64,000 nucleotides of DNA from Sansalvadorimonas sp965221135 (GCA_965221135.1 CBDCRZ010000103.1:186001-250000); one strand, 5' to 3'; shown: positions 27,701-35,703, counted from the stretch's first letter. Translations and numbers: made by a program. Notes: generated by a model from the sequence alone, not told the origin.

Positions 27701-28385
27701 TGTCGCTTTTGAAAACCCGGATCCTGACATCATTAACCCGATGATTAAAGAGAAGCTGCTGGTCAATGGTTTTGAAGAAGAGTGGCTGCCAGTGCTGTCG
27801 ACCATGGTGCAGGAAACTGTCCATGCCACAATGAACGACGACAGCCTCTCACTCGCACAACTGCAGGCAGGCAACTATCTGCCGGAGCTGGAGTTTCATC
27901 TTCGCCTGGGCAACCTGCAGGCACCAGCGTTGAACAAACTGCTCAAACAGTATGATCCGCTGGCGGCACAGGCCGGTGACCTGCGCTTCCCGGATGTTCA
28001 GGGTCTGCTGAAAGGCTTTATCGATTTGACCTTCCAGCACAATGGCCGCTGGTATGTGCTGGACTGGAAGTCCAACTGGCTGGGGGAGTCCACCAGCGCC
28101 TATACCCAAAGTGCCATGGCGGATGCGATGATCGACCACCGTTATGACCTGCAATATCTTATCTACACCCTGGCGCTGCACCGGCTGCTTAAGAACCGGT
28201 TGCCGGATTATGACTATGAACAACACCTCGGCGGCGCCTTCTATATCTTCCTTCGGGGAATACAGACAACCACGCCGGAAGAACGCACAGGCATTTATTT
28301 CCACCGCCCTCAAAAAGAATTAATCAACGCAATGGATGCATTCTTTGATGGTAAAGACGTGAATGCGGAGGCTAACGTATGCTGA
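24699..28385 (+). CDS. recB: Exodeoxyribonuclease V subunit beta (RecB)
   Basis: RecB is the 3'-5' helicase and nuclease subunit of RecBCD. The 1228-residue protein shows Walker A EASAGTGKTWTIAALYLRLL, FTEAATAELRDRVRGRI, TIHGFCQRMLKQHAFESG, Walker B VAMIDEFQDTDSVQYRIF, GDPKQAIYAFRGADIFTYI, TIHKSKGLEYGIVFLPFA and YVALTRSVHACYMGI. The C-terminal nuclease domain keeps GFIDLTFQHNGRWYVLDWKS, where the Asp and the D-x-K residues bind the metal. All key residues needed for a working enzyme are seen. It overlaps recC by four bases and recD by seven. Confidence 0.97.
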   Translation: MSTVEKAPEAVVLNPLTLPLHGHQLIEASAGTGKTWTIAALYLRLLLGHGQDGSKHKQPLTVDQILVVTFTEAATAELRDRVRGRIHEARLAFREGKSEDGFVQTLINESDDHGIQEQRLLAAERQMDEAAIFTIHGFCQRMLKQHAFESGTLFTSDLMEDQSELIADTVADFWRRTMYPMDREFTTLTRGIWSGPQALQKSLDSWLHQHDLRIDERMIPQSLDALRKQMQEIREIKARWVKDRESIENELGKVLNKRRKPWSRLKDMAVFASSDSLVPEFNKESGWSFYTPDALQAACNKGKEPPNLHIFQRIDALSRYPLPVDEAFKALMLRDALKDVQRRLIQRRAELRKMSFDDLLTRMDEALQSSGGETLAHHIRQLYPVAMIDEFQDTDSVQYRIFSELYPINSEEHASDSNDSGLFLIGDPKQAIYAFRGADIFTYIQARRQIPNHYTLPRNWRSSESMISATNHLFEQAKSAFIYDEDIPFLPVEASPSAKSRGLFLDGEPQAAMQLWHHDNAGSAIGNGEYGAAMSEATANQINELLTLAKDGRCQLGSGSVSDSNGENAQRDLAPQDIAVLVRTGTQAEQVRNALSAQGIDSVYLSDRSSVFSSAEALDLSRILTACLEPTNERALRAALATQLMGQQASDLDQLNHDEQRWEEAVEEFTGYHDTWINTGILPMVRRLLVQRELAERLLASHSTESGERRLTDLLHLGELLATAAREKETPHALLRWFNERIAEPDTSAKDQQMHLESERQLVQIVTIHKSKGLEYGIVFLPFACTWRGQDKGIYHDDQQQVIADLTGQEEALEKADRERLAEDLRLMYVALTRSVHACYMGIAPLKQRAREGEEKTELSNTAFGFLLANGDAITTTSLKDGLESLAANCSSIVVSKLPEKPAANYIPPKEDEPELNAREFTGSIPRNWWMTSYSALSRHAEHRIVAVPTPDASGEVAGLDIEVQGQNLQDTLTERPAFSSLLDFPRGATPGTFLHDIFEHVAFENPDPDIINPMIKEKLLVNGFEEEWLPVLSTMVQETVHATMNDDSLSLAQLQAGNYLPELEFHLRLGNLQAPALNKLLKQYDPLAAQAGDLRFPDVQGLLKGFIDLTFQHNGRWYVLDWKSNWLGESTSAYTQSAMADAMIDHRYDLQYLIYTLALHRLLKNRLPDYDYEQHLGGAFYIFLRGIQTTTPEERTGIYFHRPQKELINAMDAFFDGKDVNAEANVC

Positions 28386-30247
28386 ACACTTTAAGAACGC
28401 TGGCCGACCAGAATATTATTCGCCCGCTGGATTATCACTTTGCCCGACTACTGGCTGAGAGTGCACAGGAGCCGTCACCTGAAAACAATATTCTGTTGCT
28501 GGCCGCAGCGCTTACCAGTTTTGAACTCGGTCGTGGTCATACCTGTCTGCACTTAAATAATTTTGATCTGCAGGAGCTGTTAAAGCGACTCCCACCCCAG
28601 GAAGCCATTAACCTCTGCCCTCCGGTTCACACATGGGTCGAATATCTGCATGGCCAAACGGCGGTGGGTGATGGCTCTGAAGCTACGCCACTGGTATTGG
28701 ATAATGGCCGTCTCTACCTGATGCGCTACTGGCAGTATGAAACCGCGATTGCCCGGCGCTTGAACCAGAGTCAGGCCATCCCTTTAAATACCGACGCCAT
28801 TCGTGAAAGCCTGGACCGGCTCTTCCCGGAACCTGTCGATGAAACGGACATTAACTGGCAGAAGATGGCAGCAGCTGTTGCAGCGAGTCGTACAATATCA
28901 GTAATCAGTGGCGGCCCGGGCACCGGTAAAACGACTACAGTTACCCGTCTGCTGGCACTTCTGGTCGAACAGGCACTGACCACCAACCCGGATCGTGAAC
29001 CTACAATTCGCCTCACCGCACCAACAGGTAAAGCGGCTGCCCGCCTCACCGAGTCCATTGGCTCCGCCCGTATGAAGCTGACATGCGACAAAGAAGTGCG
29101 CTATGCCATTCATGACCAGGCCACCACACTGCACCGACTGCTGGGCGTGATTCCCGGTCGCCCGGGCTTCCACCATAACCGCAGCAACCCTCTGCATCTG
29201 GATATTCTGGTAGTGGATGAAGCCTCTATGGTGGATGTATCGCTGATGGCCCGGTTACTGGAAGCATTGCCTTCTACTGCACGACTGGTATTACTGGGTG
29301 ACAGGGAACAGCTGGCCTCGGTTGAAGCGGGTAGTGTGCTGGGTGATATCTGCTCAGGCTTGTCCTATGGCTACAGCCATGACCAGGTGCGCACCCTGCA
29401 ACAGCTCACAGGTGCTCCACTGATGGAGTATGTGGGTCATAACGGCCCCAGCATTCGGGATGGCCTCTGTCTGCTGCGCAAAAGTTACCGGTTTGATGCC
29501 AACTCGGGTATTGGTCATCTGGCCCGGGCGGTGAACGCAGGTAAACCGCATCAGGTGAAAACCGTGTTTGAACAGCCTCACAGTGATCTGCGACTGGTCA
29601 GTGATGGCGACCGTAAACAACAGCTGCTGGATACAGCCGTTAAGGGTTACCGTGCCTACCTGGAAATCATCAATCAGGAGCTTATCAATACAGAGCAGTC
29701 TGAGCCCGAAAAGGTTCTGGATGCCTTTGATAGCTTTCAGGTGCTCTGCGCCCTGCGGGAAGGCGACTGGGGTGTGGAAGGTTTAAATAACAGGATTCGC
29801 ACAGCTCTCACCCGGGCAGGCCTGCTCAACAAAGACGAACAGGACAGTGTCTGGTATCACGGTCGTCCGGTGATGATTACCCGTAACGAACCGGCCCTGG
29901 ATCTGTTTAACGGCGATATCGGCATTAGCTTCCGGCAGGAGAACGGCCGTTATCGCGTGATATTCCCACGCCCCGATGGTAGCTATCAGGCGCTGCTGCC
30001 CAGTCGTCTGCCCAGCCATGAAACTGTGTTTGCCATGACGGTACACAAAAGCCAGGGCTCTGAGTTCAAAGAAGTCGCACTGGCACTGCCAGATAACCGT
30101 TCCCCCGTTCTGACCCGAGAGCTGGTGTACACCGGCATTACCCGCGCCAAGTCAGCCCTGACCCTGCTTTCTCCGCTGGACACTCTGCTCGCCACTGTCA
30201 CCAACCCGGTACAACGGGTCACCGGCCTTGCGGAGCGGCTGCTCTAG
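28379..30247 (+). CDS. recD: Exodeoxyribonuclease V subunit alpha (RecD)
   Basis: RecD is the fast 5'-3' helicase subunit of RecBCD. The 622-residue protein has an N-terminal domain that binds RecC, then superfamily 1B motifs: Walker A ISGGPGTGKTTTVTRLLALL, TAPTGKAAARLTESIG, ATTLHRLLGVIPGRPG, Walker B ILVVDEASMVDVSLMARLLE, LLGDREQLASVEAGSVLGDI, AMTVHKSQGSEFKEVALALP and YTGITRAKSALTLLSP. It is the last gene of the recCBD operon, in the order usual for gammaproteobacteria, and is followed by a terminator-like hairpin. Confidence 0.97.
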   Translation: MLNTLRTLADQNIIRPLDYHFARLLAESAQEPSPENNILLLAAALTSFELGRGHTCLHLNNFDLQELLKRLPPQEAINLCPPVHTWVEYLHGQTAVGDGSEATPLVLDNGRLYLMRYWQYETAIARRLNQSQAIPLNTDAIRESLDRLFPEPVDETDINWQKMAAAVAASRTISVISGGPGTGKTTTVTRLLALLVEQALTTNPDREPTIRLTAPTGKAAARLTESIGSARMKLTCDKEVRYAIHDQATTLHRLLGVIPGRPGFHHNRSNPLHLDILVVDEASMVDVSLMARLLEALPSTARLVLLGDREQLASVEAGSVLGDICSGLSYGYSHDQVRTLQQLTGAPLMEYVGHNGPSIRDGLCLLRKSYRFDANSGIGHLARAVNAGKPHQVKTVFEQPHSDLRLVSDGDRKQQLLDTAVKGYRAYLEIINQELINTEQSEPEKVLDAFDSFQVLCALREGDWGVEGLNNRIRTALTRAGLLNKDEQDSVWYHGRPVMITRNEPALDLFNGDIGISFRQENGRYRVIFPRPDGSYQALLPSRLPSHETVFAMTVHKSQGSEFKEVALALPDNRSPVLTRELVYTGITRAKSALTLLSPLDTLLATVTNPVQRVTGLAERLL

Positions 30248-30289
30248 TCGCTCTGTCGCCCTTTCTATAGCATTTTGTCAGTAAAACTA

Positions 30290-30324
30290 ACGGCTCGGTT
30301 TTGGAAACCCCCAATCCGAGCCGT
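30290..30324. terminator. Hairpin after recD
   Basis: The arms ACGGCTCGG and CCGAGCCGT enclose a loop of about 17 bases. They lie between the recD stop codon and the kinase-like gene. A short weak T-containing stretch (TCATTATAT) follows, so this is a moderate intrinsic-terminator candidate for the recCBD operon. Confidence 0.55.
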
Positions 30325-30362
30325 CATTATATCTGCGGACATTAGAGACAAGGAAAGCAGCT

Positions 30363-31973
30363 ATGGTCACTCCATTGCCCTTGCCTTCGCCTCCTGGCAG
30401 CCCAAGCAGAGCCGCCAGAGCGGCTGGCACACAACGCACTCCGGGCACTCGCCTTGACGGGGGAAGCTTTGGCCTGTCTGTGAGAAAACACAATGGTGCA
30501 TTTGAGCCTCGCAGTGGCCGAACGGGTCTTCTAGAACGCCGCTTAAGCAGGTCTCATTTATCCAGGAGATCAATCACATCTCAAACGTCCAGCAGCTTTC
30601 AGATTATTTTCCAGAGCAGCGGTCAGTCTTTGCTGTCGCCTTATACTTCTACTTGCCCCTCAATCAAGGGCTCGCCCCAAACAACTTATGGTACAAGGCT
30701 TACGTCCCTCTCCCATGACGCCGACTTGTCATCCTCACTGGAGACAGACGACAGTCTGGACCCCGGTAAGCACTTTCCCGACTCCGACAACAGCCCGATC
30801 TCCACACCGGGCAAGAGTCATACGGAAAGCATGCTGCTGCGCCACCACGTACACTTTCAACCGGAACTTTATGAGCATCCAGAGCTGCTCTATGTACTCG
30901 ACGAATCCTCGGATGACAAACAGGGAAAACTCCTGACTACCGTCTACAAATACACACTCAGCAAGACGCCACCACACCTGCAACAGTCTTTCGTTGCCAT
31001 AGCTTCCGTTCCCGAAGGGAAAGCCAAAGATCCTGCCACCGAAGAGGATAAGTGGACGCTTGTCGTTCCCAAAAAACATCGTGGCCGAATCAAGCCTTAC
31101 CAACAGCCCAAGGCTGTAAGAAAACTGAGTTTTGGCACGACGCCCTTAACAACAGCGGCTCCCCAGCAGGCGAACCCAAATGGAGCGCTGGCAGGTCACG
31201 AGATGGTAGTGATACGTGAACGGGTTGGCTCCTTCCTCACCGAAGGGCAGCGTCGCAGAATGCTGTTCTACCTGGAGCAGGAAATTGCTATTCACAAAGG
31301 GCTCAACCACAAAAACATTGTCCAGTGCCTGGGTTGCAGTTATTTGCCAGATCCGGAAAACCTGCGCCTGTGCCTGTTTACCACCTTTGGCGGTATTTCC
31401 CAGAAAGAAACCCTTGAACGTCTTGCTCAGAGCGAGGGTGAAGGCAAACCAATAACCGGAAAAGCCCTTCGAGAGCGACAGGTCAGCAGCCTGCTTGACC
31501 AGCTCAGGCAACTGGTACACGCCCTTCACTATCTGAAAAACAACAGTGTGCTGCACCGGGATATTAAACCCGGAAATGTCTGCATGTACGGTGACACCCT
31601 GAAACTGATTGACTTTGGACTGGCCTGTTCACTGATCCCCAAAGGCCCTGTCAATGCTCGGGGAACCCCCCTGTACATGTCACCGGAAGCACGAGCCAAA
31701 CAAGAACAGCTGACGCCTTCCGATATTTACAGCGCCGGTGTCTGCACAGCAATGGTTGCCCGGCGAACCGGGTTGCTGGATATTGACTTTCCTGGTCAGA
31801 ATGGCTGGGGAATAGAGCATGTTAACCCCCGCATAGTGGTGAGATACCCTGAGCAGGCAGGCCGTAAGGAACAACTGCTCAGAAATCTGGCTAATGGCAT
31901 GTGCCAGCCTTCTACCCAGGCACGCCACACCTGCAACACTATTTTTAGAATTCTCAGGACGAATGCCTGCTAA
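30363..31973 (+). CDS. Eukaryote-like serine/threonine protein kinase with long disordered N-terminus
   Basis: The first 270 of 536 residues are Pro/Ser/Thr-rich and probably disordered, beginning MVTPLPLPSPPGSPSR. The kinase fold follows: helix C LEQEIAIHKGLNHKNIVQCL, catalytic loop VLHRDIKPGNVCMYG (D400, K402, N405), LKLIDFGLACS (D417), GTPLYMSPEARAK for the activation-segment end, and SDIYSAGVCTAMVARRTG for helix F. The loop motifs are canonical, unlike the kinase-like gene at 19142. The beta-3 strand reads HEMVVIRERVG, so the usual Lys may be Arg285 in my alignment. Without a signal peptide or bacterial PASTA domains it looks like an exported effector rather than a PknB-type envelope kinase. 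This is inference. Confidence 0.8.
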   Translation: MVTPLPLPSPPGSPSRAARAAGTQRTPGTRLDGGSFGLSVRKHNGAFEPRSGRTGLLERRLSRSHLSRRSITSQTSSSFQIIFQSSGQSLLSPYTSTCPSIKGSPQTTYGTRLTSLSHDADLSSSLETDDSLDPGKHFPDSDNSPISTPGKSHTESMLLRHHVHFQPELYEHPELLYVLDESSDDKQGKLLTTVYKYTLSKTPPHLQQSFVAIASVPEGKAKDPATEEDKWTLVVPKKHRGRIKPYQQPKAVRKLSFGTTPLTTAAPQQANPNGALAGHEMVVIRERVGSFLTEGQRRRMLFYLEQEIAIHKGLNHKNIVQCLGCSYLPDPENLRLCLFTTFGGISQKETLERLAQSEGEGKPITGKALRERQVSSLLDQLRQLVHALHYLKNNSVLHRDIKPGNVCMYGDTLKLIDFGLACSLIPKGPVNARGTPLYMSPEARAKQEQLTPSDIYSAGVCTAMVARRTGLLDIDFPGQNGWGIEHVNPRIVVRYPEQAGRKEQLLRNLANGMCQPSTQARHTCNTIFRILRTNAC

Positions 31974-32097
31974 TATCCGTACAGGCAGCACTACTGCCCC
32001 GCTCCTGTTCTGGTATGATGCGCCCCTCTGCGGCAGGTGGACAGATACTCACTCTCTCTCCGTTGCCGGATTTGTTTCTATTTGTTCCGGTGCCTTT

Positions 32098-32823
32098 ATG
32101 ATCCCCAATGATATCCTGCGTCGTCTTCGCTTTGCTCTGAACCTGAGCAACAAGCGTATGATCGCCATTTTTAAACTCGCCGGACATGAAGCGACCAACG
32201 AACAGATTATCAGCCACCTGTGCAAGGAAGATGACCAGGGCTTTGAACTCTGCCCTTACAGTACACTGTCACTCTTTCTGGACGGCCTGATTATTGATCG
32301 CCGGGGTAAGGTAGAAGGCCGTGAGCCAGTCCGCCTGGCCGACAACGAGCGCATCCCCAACAATGACATTCTGCGCAAGATCAAAATCGCTCTGGAATTC
32401 AAAGATACCGATATTATTGAGCTGATGGATGTGGCCGACTTCAAGGTCTCCAAAGGCGAACTCTCGGCCATATTCCGCAAGAAGGGTCATAGAAACCACA
32501 AGGATTGCGGTAATCAGTTCCTGCGTAACTTCCTGCAGGGTCTGGCGCTGAAATACCATCAGGAGAAGGTAGCCACAGGTAACAATGCTGCGGACTCAAA
32601 GAAAACCGAACAAGCTAAAGCTGCATCAACTAAAGCTACATCAGCTAAATCTACACCCACAAAAAAATCCCCTGCCCGGAAAGCAGAGGACTTCAAACCG
32701 AAAAGTAAAAGAAGCAGTAAACCCAGCGAGAAGAAGGTGTATGTAAACCCGGCCTTGAAAAACACCTCCAAAACCGGCCCTGACACTTTGACCCTGAAGA
32801 AAACAAAACCTGCTGCCAAATAA
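32098..32823 (+). CDS. DUF1456 (YehS-like) protein with Lys/Ala-rich tail
   Basis: The first 150 residues contain two copies of the DUF1456 helical unit. The first begins MIPNDILRRLRFALNLSNKR and the second RIPNDILRK-like (NNDILRKIKIALEFKDTDII). Each is followed by the pattern of a C-terminal half ending in FLDGL or FLQGLALKY. E. coli YehS has the same plan and no defined function. The start at 32098 is chosen because it aligns with YehS; the frame is open further upstream. After the domain comes a 75-residue tail rich in Lys, Ala, Ser and Thr (TPTKKSPARKAE, KSKRSSKPSEKK), resembling histone-H1-like tails that bind nucleic acid. Confidence 0.85.
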   Translation: MIPNDILRRLRFALNLSNKRMIAIFKLAGHEATNEQIISHLCKEDDQGFELCPYSTLSLFLDGLIIDRRGKVEGREPVRLADNERIPNNDILRKIKIALEFKDTDIIELMDVADFKVSKGELSAIFRKKGHRNHKDCGNQFLRNFLQGLALKYHQEKVATGNNAADSKKTEQAKAASTKATSAKSTPTKKSPARKAEDFKPKSKRSSKPSEKKVYVNPALKNTSKTGPDTLTLKKTKPAAK

Positions 32824-32838
32824 AACAACAGGCATCAG

Positions 32839-32863
32839 CAACAGCCGGTTAAACCGGCTGTTG
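32839..32863. terminator. Perfect palindrome between convergent genes
   Basis: CAACAGCCGGTT and its exact complement AACCGGCTGTTG are separated by one base. The palindrome lies just after the DUF1456 stop codon and overlaps the 3' end of the opposing broken gene. It can form a 12-bp stem on either strand, consistent with a shared terminator, although no long T-run follows. Confidence 0.45.
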
Positions 32864-33176
32864 AGGCTGCTGTTGAGGCTGCTCCTGAATACCACTGTTA
32901 GAAAACAGCTTCATGGTAGAACCGCCATCTTCGTATTGAATACCCGCCAACTGTAACGGCTCCTCATCGGAAATGCGTCGCGACATCGCCATTATGCCCT
33001 GATGAATGGCCTGAGCAACCTCACCCGTTTCCACACCCGCTTTGGCATAACTCCCGCTACTGAATCGACAAACACGAAGTACATCCAGTTTCGGCCGGTT
33101 ATCTCGTGCGGCGCGCAAGTTATATTCATGCACCAGTAAGACCGTTCTGGCAGCTGTTATCTCTACTGCCTTTAAA
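32849..33176 (-). pseudogene. Displaced C-terminal part of the macrodomain-like gene
   Basis: Read one base out of phase with the gene beginning at 34709, this segment continues its protein without a gap: KAVEITAARTVLLVHEYNLR, then LDVLRVCRFSSGSYAKAGVE and a Gln/Pro-rich end. It has no convincing start of its own near the break; the nearest ATG in frame, at 33304, lies inside the other frame. A one-base insertion in the T run of CTTTTTAAA (minus strand, about 33173-33179) accounts for the shift. Restoring four Ts would read EALLKAVEIT. It supplies the last strands and helix expected for a macrodomain. Confidence 0.6.
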
Positions 33177-34709
33177 AAGTGCCTCCCTGGTAGGATACAG
33201 ACGCTTATTATTCCCATTAGGTGGCACGATATAGACCATAGCCCGATTGCGGGGGTTACCATGGGGGCAGGCGTCATCATTAAACACATGCACAAAGGCA
33301 GCACCTATTTCCGGATGCCCAGGGGTCTGCTGCAGACATAAAGAGTACTGAACACCGGGAACCCCATGAGCGGCTGCATCGCTATACTCACAAAAACCAC
33401 GCTGGTCGGGCATCCGGGACATTAGATGCCGGTGATAAGCCGCATAGTTGTTGTTATTCTGGCTCGTTGAATTGAACAGCAACTGGCCAAAGGCCCCATT
33501 AATCGTACCGCCACCGACATAAAGAGCCTCATCTCCGGCATTCATTGAAGCAATGGAACCACCCTGTGTAGCACCAGGGTCGTCATAAAGCGCCGAGAAC
33601 CCATTTGATGTTTTGGCACCAACCATTACCACCGCAGGCTGGCTGACACCAGCACCCAGAAAAGGTGCTTCGGGAGCTGCGACTGAAGCTGGTCGCGCCG
33701 GAGGTGGCGGCGGCGCGGGTACGAGCGGAGGCGGTTGAGGCCTGAACCGTTGCTGAGTTTGTGGATCTGGAGGAGGAACATACGAGGAAACCGGCTGATG
33801 ATTTGCCTCCCTGCCCGGTTGAGATCTTGCTGTTGGAGTCGACGTTGGAGGAGTCGCAAACTGACGGGCAGGCTGACGGGCAGGCTGACGGGCAGGCTGA
33901 CGGGCAGGCTGACGAGCAGGAGCAGGCAACGGCTTTGCGGCCTTCTGGGCAGCGGCCATCTCTGCCGTCGTGAACCCGGAAATCGCTTTCAGCGACACAC
34001 TTCCTTCCTCACCCTGCAGCTGGAAGGAACGGTCTTTATTTTCCAGCGCCTTAAAGTCTTCTTCCCAGCCAGGCTCATTGACCTTCAACACTGTAAGACG
34101 AGACTGTACTGTGGTGAGTTCCGCTTTAATATCTGTGAGCTCTTTTTCAATCCTGGCTTTATCCAGCTCCTGTCCGCCATGGGCCTGCTGGTACTGATTC
34201 AAGGATTTCAAGGCAATGGCCTGCAGCTCTTTCATCTTTTCAGCGTCGACAGAGAGGTCGGGCGGAAAAACAGAGACAGGCTTAAAATCCGGTGGCTCAG
34301 AGACAGTGATACTCAGCAGCCCATTCTCCTGATCTGTACAACCATCCTTCTGGTTCAGTACATCCAGAGCGCGATCCAGCAGATTTCCCTGCCCCTTATG
34401 AGCCAGAGCTTCATCCGCCTGCTTCAACAATGCCGCCTTCTTCTCTTTCAGAGTGTCCGGCTCACTTTTTTGCACACTGGGCAGATTCGGTCCCGTAGCA
34501 GGAGTAATGCCCCGCTGCCCGATGCCCGGCCCTGTAAGAGAGGCCCCCTGACCTCGAAGAATCGGCTGCCCATCCTGTTGCATCACCGGATGGCGGGCAA
34601 AATTAGATCCGCCCCCTCCCTGAGGGGGAACCAGACCGGTATCCGAAACAGGTTGGGACCTTAGCTGTGGCGAACCTGGAGGTGTTGGAGGAGTAAATGG
34701 TGTCGACAT
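33126..34709 (-). CDS. Macrodomain-like protein with disordered N-terminus, frameshifted near its end
   Basis: The gene has 527 codons up to a TGA that follows the frameshift. The N-terminus is Pro/Gln-rich (MSTPFTPPTPPGSPQLRSQP). A Lys/Glu-rich helical region, about residues 85-235, includes a coiled-coil-like stretch (ELTDIKAELTTVQSRLTVLK). A five-unit RQPA repeat follows at about 264-283, then a Pro-rich linker. The C-terminal part (about residues 360-520) suggests an ADP-ribose-binding macrodomain: ALYVGGGTINGAFGQLLF like the GGGVxGAI loop, then IGAAFVHVFNDDA like the conserved VIH strand. The remaining strands lie in the next frame downstream (32849-33176). The macrodomain call is moderate. 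The gene may be inactive, or the shift may be a sequencing error. Confidence 0.6.
   Translation of the reverse strand: MSTPFTPPTPPGSPQLRSQPVSDTGLVPPQGGGGSNFARHPVMQQDGQPILRGQGASLTGPGIGQRGITPATGPNLPSVQKSEPDTLKEKKAALLKQADEALAHKGQGNLLDRALDVLNQKDGCTDQENGLLSITVSEPPDFKPVSVFPPDLSVDAEKMKELQAIALKSLNQYQQAHGGQELDKARIEKELTDIKAELTTVQSRLTVLKVNEPGWEEDFKALENKDRSFQLQGEEGSVSLKAISGFTTAEMAAAQKAAKPLPAPARQPARQPARQPARQPARQFATPPTSTPTARSQPGREANHQPVSSYVPPPDPQTQQRFRPQPPPLVPAPPPPPARPASVAAPEAPFLGAGVSQPAVVMVGAKTSNGFSALYDDPGATQGGSIASMNAGDEALYVGGGTINGAFGQLLFNSTSQNNNNYAAYHRHLMSRMPDQRGFCEYSDAAAHGVPGVQYSLCLQQTPGHPEIGAAFVHVFNDDACPHGNPRNRAMVYIVPPNGNNKRLYPTREALFKGSRDNSCQNGLTGA
33861..33920 (-). repeat. Tandem repeat, five 12-bp units
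   Basis: CTGACGGGCAGG is repeated four times, followed by one variant (CTGACGAGCAGG). On the minus strand it encodes ARQP/RQPA repeats in the linker of the macrodomain-like protein. The unit is a multiple of three, so copy changes keep frame. Confidence 0.95.
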
Positions 34710-34773
34710 GATCCGATTGTATTTTTTGCTGATCCTTTTTTTACTTTAGAAGCATTTCCCATAAAGCTGAAGG

Positions 34774-35439
34774 TTAAAAGAGCCAGTGCAGTTGAATACC
34801 ATGAGGTATGGCCGACACCGACACCGGTTTTAAAGAGGCTGCACGGCTTAATCTTGTCTGATGCTCCTTTTGAACATCCACCACACTGCGGGGCAAAGTC
34901 CATATTTCAGCTTCAGCCACCAATCCAGATATGACAAAAAACTCCACAGCATCTGAGCGCTTACCAGGACCACCCGCAACAATCAGTCCACCTGCCAGAC
35001 TGACGAACCAGCCCAGCATATGGGCGGTCCATGAAGTCCGCTCCTGAACCCGCTCAGAAAGCAAAGCCAGCTTCTGCTCATCATCCAACTGCTCACCAAG
35101 GGGATAAAGGGGATTCAGCAGCAAATCTCCCATTGCAATTATCTCGGTAACGGCACCGACCTCATTGACGCGACGAGTCGCTTTACCGGAAGTTCGCCAG
35201 GCCTCCAGCCCCTGTCCAACCGCTGCCACCCCATGAAAACCCATCCAGCCATAGTGCCAGGCCATGGCTTTCTGCTCGTAGCAGCCGTCCTTATAAGCCT
35301 GGGAAGCCGTCAGAGTCTCGCCATACGCACCTAACCCAAAAGCACACAACATCAAGCCCAAAACAGCTCTGGGACATGGGGCTGCCCTCCAGAAAAGGGC
35401 AATTCTACAGAGATGTCCTGACAGTAGCTGCCACACCAT
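34774..35439 (-). CDS. Hypothetical exported protein
   Basis: Start ATG 35437-35439 is preceded by AGGAGAGG. The frame also runs 16 codons further upstream into a 19-bp repeat array, but that extension is unlikely to be coding. The N-terminus (CRIALFWRAAPCPRAVLGLM, then LCAFGLGAYGETL) is a signal peptide or anchor. The mature part has Trp/Tyr/Gly-rich stretches (AWHYGWMGFHGVAAVGQGLE), a helical segment (LDDEQKLALLSERVQERTSW), and a hydrophobic segment AHMLGWFVSLAGGLIVAGGP. No family was recognised. It is on the same strand as the macrodomain-like gene, 64 bases upstream of it. Confidence 0.6.
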   Translation of the reverse strand: MVWQLLSGHLCRIALFWRAAPCPRAVLGLMLCAFGLGAYGETLTASQAYKDGCYEQKAMAWHYGWMGFHGVAAVGQGLEAWRTSGKATRRVNEVGAVTEIIAMGDLLLNPLYPLGEQLDDEQKLALLSERVQERTSWTAHMLGWFVSLAGGLIVAGGPGKRSDAVEFFVISGLVAEAEIWTLPRSVVDVQKEHQTRLSRAASLKPVSVSAIPHGIQLHWLF

Positions 35440-35454
35440 GATGCCTCTCCTACT

Positions 35455-35563
35455 CCGTTCAAAACCAAAGCACCCGTTCAAAACCAAAGCACCCGCTCAA
35501 AACCAAAGCACCCGCTCAAAACCAAAGCACCCGTTCAAAACCAAAGCACCCGCTCAAAACCAG
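35455..35563. repeat. Tandem repeat, 19-bp unit, about 5.7 copies
   Basis: Unit CCGTTCAAAACCAAAGCAC occurs five full times plus a partial copy, with T/C variation at the fourth base. It lies immediately upstream of the exported-protein gene at 35439, where its promoter would be expected. The unit length is not a multiple of three, so it is unlikely to be coding. Confidence 0.95.
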
Positions 35564-35703
35564 AAGGCAGTGTAGACCTTGGTATAGGTTTCGTGTGAGA
35601 AACCCATAGGAGAGGGAACTTATTGATAACAACTGCAGTCAGTATTCCTAACCAAAGCTAGAAACAAGGCTGTCAGCTTCCATTTGAATAAAAGGAGTTA
35701 TTC

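Noticed and set aside
33173..33179. Programmed -1 ribosomal frameshift at CTTTTTAAA in the macrodomain-like gene
   Set aside because: The required change is +1 (skip one base), not -1, so the usual slippery-heptamer mechanism does not fit. A one-base insertion is simpler.
33126..33304. Separate small gene starting at ATG 33304 on the minus strand
   Set aside because: Its first 45 residues lie inside the other frame of the macrodomain-like gene and look non-native; the downstream part is better explained as the displaced end of that gene.
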